From NCBI GenBank assembly GCA_023389135.1, contig JAEWEX010000421.1, positions 1-7,508 of the forward strand: a stretch of DNA of 7,508 nucleotides, given 5' to 3'. This stretch comes from Pseudomonadota bacterium (GTDB lineage: Bacteria > Pseudomonadota > Alphaproteobacteria > Rhizobiales > Methylopilaceae). How positions within the stretch are numbered: the first letter of the stretch is position 1; every line of letters begins with the position of its first letter. This document shows, in pieces, positions 6,311 to 7,508 of the stretch. A program made the translations under genes and the position numbers. The notes below the pieces were generated by a model, which made no database searches, was not told the DNA's origin, and was given only the letters and a program-made list of their open reading frames with translations.

Positions 6311-6334
6311 GAGGCGCGGCCGCTGCCGCGCCTC
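6311..6334 (+). terminator. GC-rich hairpin 2 after the autotransporter gene
   Basis: GAGGCGCGG-CCGCTG-CCGCGCCTC forms a perfect 9-bp stem with a 6-base loop, one base after hairpin 1. The downstream bases ACTATCGATT are the first A/T-rich stretch in the gap but are not a T-run. It probably acts with hairpin 1 to separate the autotransporter transcript from cckA. Confidence 0.45.
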
Positions 6335-6368
6335 ACTATCGATTGCAATTGCCGCCCCGCCGCCCCAT

Positions 6369-6394
6369 GATTCCGCGCCAGATCGCGGCGATTC
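6369..6394. promoter_or_regulatory. Pair of GANTC sites upstream of cckA
   Basis: Two GATTC sites, at 6369-6373 and 6390-6394, are 21 bases apart and 24-49 bases before the cckA start. GANTC is the target of the alphaproteobacterial cell-cycle methylase CcrM, and GcrA acts at promoters with methylated GANTC in Caulobacter. A regulatory role here is inference; no clear -35/-10 was recognised, though the AT-rich palindromic patch ATTGCAAT at 6342-6349 lies just upstream. Confidence 0.35.
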
Positions 6395-6401
6395 CTGACA
6401 T

Positions 6402-6408
6402 GAGAGGG
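6402..6408 (+). promoter_or_regulatory. Ribosome binding site of cckA
   Basis: GAGAGGG lies 9 bases before the ATG at 6418 and selects it over the in-frame upstream ATGs at 6400 and 6367, which have no comparable site. Confidence 0.6.
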
Positions 6409-6417
6409 CGGCCCCCA

Positions 6418-7508
6418 ATGGCCGACAAGGATCTTTCGGCGTTCGACGCGCCGATCGACCGCACCCAGCGCACCGGCAGCATCGGTCTCGTCTTCCTCGT
6501 CGCGGTGGTGCTCGTCGTCTCCGCCATCGGCGTGACGCTGATCAACCGCGACAATGCGGGGCCCTACATCCTGACCTTCCTGGCGATGCTCGCCGTGGTC
6601 GGGGTGTTCGCGCTGTTCGCGGTGGCCATGGGCATCCTGCAGCTCGGCGGCCGGGCGGTCCGCGAGGACTTCGCGCGCGCCTTCGTGGCCGGCGCCGACG
6701 AGGGCATCCTGGTCACCGACGGCTCCGGCGGCATCGTGTTCGCCAACCGCGCCTATCTGGGGCTGACGGGTGCGGCGGGCGCGGCCGACGCGCGGCCCAT
6801 CGAGCGGGTGTTCTCGGGCGATCCGGACGTGGCCGAGGCGATCTACCGCCTGGCGCAGGCCGCCCGCGAGGGCCGCCGCGCGCAGGAGGAATTCCGCGTC
6901 TCCGCAGGGCCCGCCGGCGAGCCGGTGTGGTACCGCGCGGCGGTGCATGCGCTGCCGCACACCCGCGGCACCGCGGAGATCGTGTGGACGCTGGCCGACG
7001 TGACCCGCGAGCGCGAGCGGCAGGAGAACATCTTCCAGGAACTGCAGCACGCCATCGACTTCCTCGACCATGCTCCCGCCGGCTTCTTCTCCGTGGAGGC
7101 GGACGGCGCCATCGGCTACATGAACGCGACCCTCGCGGCGCTGCTGGACCACGATCTCGCCCGGGTCGGCTCCGGCGGGCTGACGCTGTCGGACCTGTTC
7201 TCCGGCGACGGCGCCGCGCTGGTGACCTCCATCAGCGGCGCGCCCGGCACGGTGGTCACCGAGGTGTTCGACGTCGACCTCAAGACCCGCGGCGGCCAGA
7301 GCATCCCGGCGCGCATCCTGCATAAGCTGGCCTTCGCAGCCGATGGCACGCCCGGCGCCTCGCGCACCCTGGTGCTCGACCGCTCGCGCGGCACCGGCGT
7401 CGCCGATCCGCTGCGCGCCGCCGAGGTGCGCTTCGCCCGGTTCTTCAACAACACCCCCATCGCCATCGCCACCGTGGACCGCGCCGGCCGGCCGGTGCGC
7501 GCCAACGC
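6418..7508 (+). CDS. cckA: Cell-cycle histidine kinase CckA, N-terminal part (runs off window)
   Basis: CckA is the membrane hybrid kinase/phosphatase that passes phosphate through ChpT to CtrA and CpdR, controlling the cell cycle and, in many alphaproteobacteria, flagellar genes. The 363 complete codons visible start with a short cytoplasmic tail, then two membrane helices (about 22-42 and 51-73) joined by a very short loop. PAS 1 follows from about residue 85 (ADEGILVTDGSGGIVFANRA), with the family-typical VFSGDPDVAEAIYRLAQAAR after it. PAS 2 begins near residue 205, after RQENIFQELQHAIDFLDHAP, and includes GYMNATLAALL. A third PAS begins near residue 335 (AAEVRFARFFNNTPIAIATV). The kinase core and receiver domain expected of CckA lie beyond base 7508. 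Identification rests on close remembered resemblance to Hyphomicrobiales CckA; the His and Asp phosphorylation sites cannot be checked here. Confidence 0.88.
   Translation, partial: MADKDLSAFDAPIDRTQRTGSIGLVFLVAVVLVVSAIGVTLINRDNAGPYILTFLAMLAVVGVFALFAVAMGILQLGGRAVREDFARAFVAGADEGILVTDGSGGIVFANRAYLGLTGAAGAADARPIERVFSGDPDVAEAIYRLAQAAREGRRAQEEFRVSAGPAGEPVWYRAAVHALPHTRGTAEIVWTLADVTRERERQENIFQELQHAIDFLDHAPAGFFSVEADGAIGYMNATLAALLDHDLARVGSGGLTLSDLFSGDGAALVTSISGAPGTVVTEVFDVDLKTRGGQSIPARILHKLAFAADGTPGASRTLVLDRSRGTGVADPLRAAEVRFARFFNNTPIAIATVDRAGRPVRAN

Noticed and set aside
6333..6350. Sigma-54-like -12 element (TTGCA) upstream of cckA
   Set aside because: The required GG at -24 is absent at the correct 12-base distance (TC is there instead).
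5665..7323. Minus-strand open frame (552 codons) opposite the barrel, the intergenic gap and cckA
   Set aside because: Arg/His/Ala/Gly-rich shadow with no domain, spanning two confident plus-strand genes and the gap between them.
1..7508. CRISPR array, tRNA/rRNA genes, insertion sequence ends or prophage genes
   Set aside because: No regular repeat-spacer pattern, tRNA-like cloverleaf, transposase or phage-like reading frame was recognised; the only nucleotide repeats of note are the paired elements at 1023-1157.

Overview
This window looks like a piece of chromosome from a high-GC alphaproteobacterium, most likely of the order Hyphomicrobiales (Rhizobiales). The evidence is the gene order flgC-fliE-fliQ-fliR-flhB followed by a CckA-type kinase, the style of the FlgC, FlhB and CckA sequences, and a pair of palindromic intergenic repeats of a kind common in that order. 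I cannot name a genus.

Bases 1-3029 are one flagellar gene run, all on the + strand. A 5'-truncated flgC (rod) is followed by fliE (rod/MS-ring adaptor), then fliQ, fliR and flhB (membrane gate and substrate-specificity switch of the flagellar type III export apparatus). fliE and fliQ overlap by one base and fliR and flhB are 3 bases apart, as expected of one transcript. The exception is a 175-base gap between fliQ and fliR. It holds two inverted 47-bp repeat copies whose inner stems differ by matched, compensatory base changes. Because fliR begins just after the repeat, a naive start call gives FliR a false N-terminus encoded by the repeat.

Bases 3187-6267 encode a 1026-residue classical (type V) autotransporter. 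It has a signal peptide, a beta-helical passenger with about 13 short repeats of two alternating flavours, an autochaperone-like segment and a C-terminal 12-strand-type barrel ending in Phe. It sits between flhB and cckA, which are usually close neighbours in this order. Codon third positions change markedly within the gene, from less GC-biased in the passenger to almost all G/C in the barrel.

Bases 6268-6417 form a compact intergenic region with two back-to-back GC-rich hairpins, then two GANTC sites (the CcrM methylation motif), then a good ribosome binding site. From 6418 to the window end runs the N-terminal part of cckA, covering two membrane helices, two PAS domains and the start of a third. 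CckA is the sensor kinase at the top of the ChpT-CtrA phosphorelay, which in alphaproteobacteria controls flagellar gene expression and the cell cycle. The window therefore joins a flagellar export operon, a surface-displayed protein and the regulator that usually governs motility. A functional link for the autotransporter is inference only.
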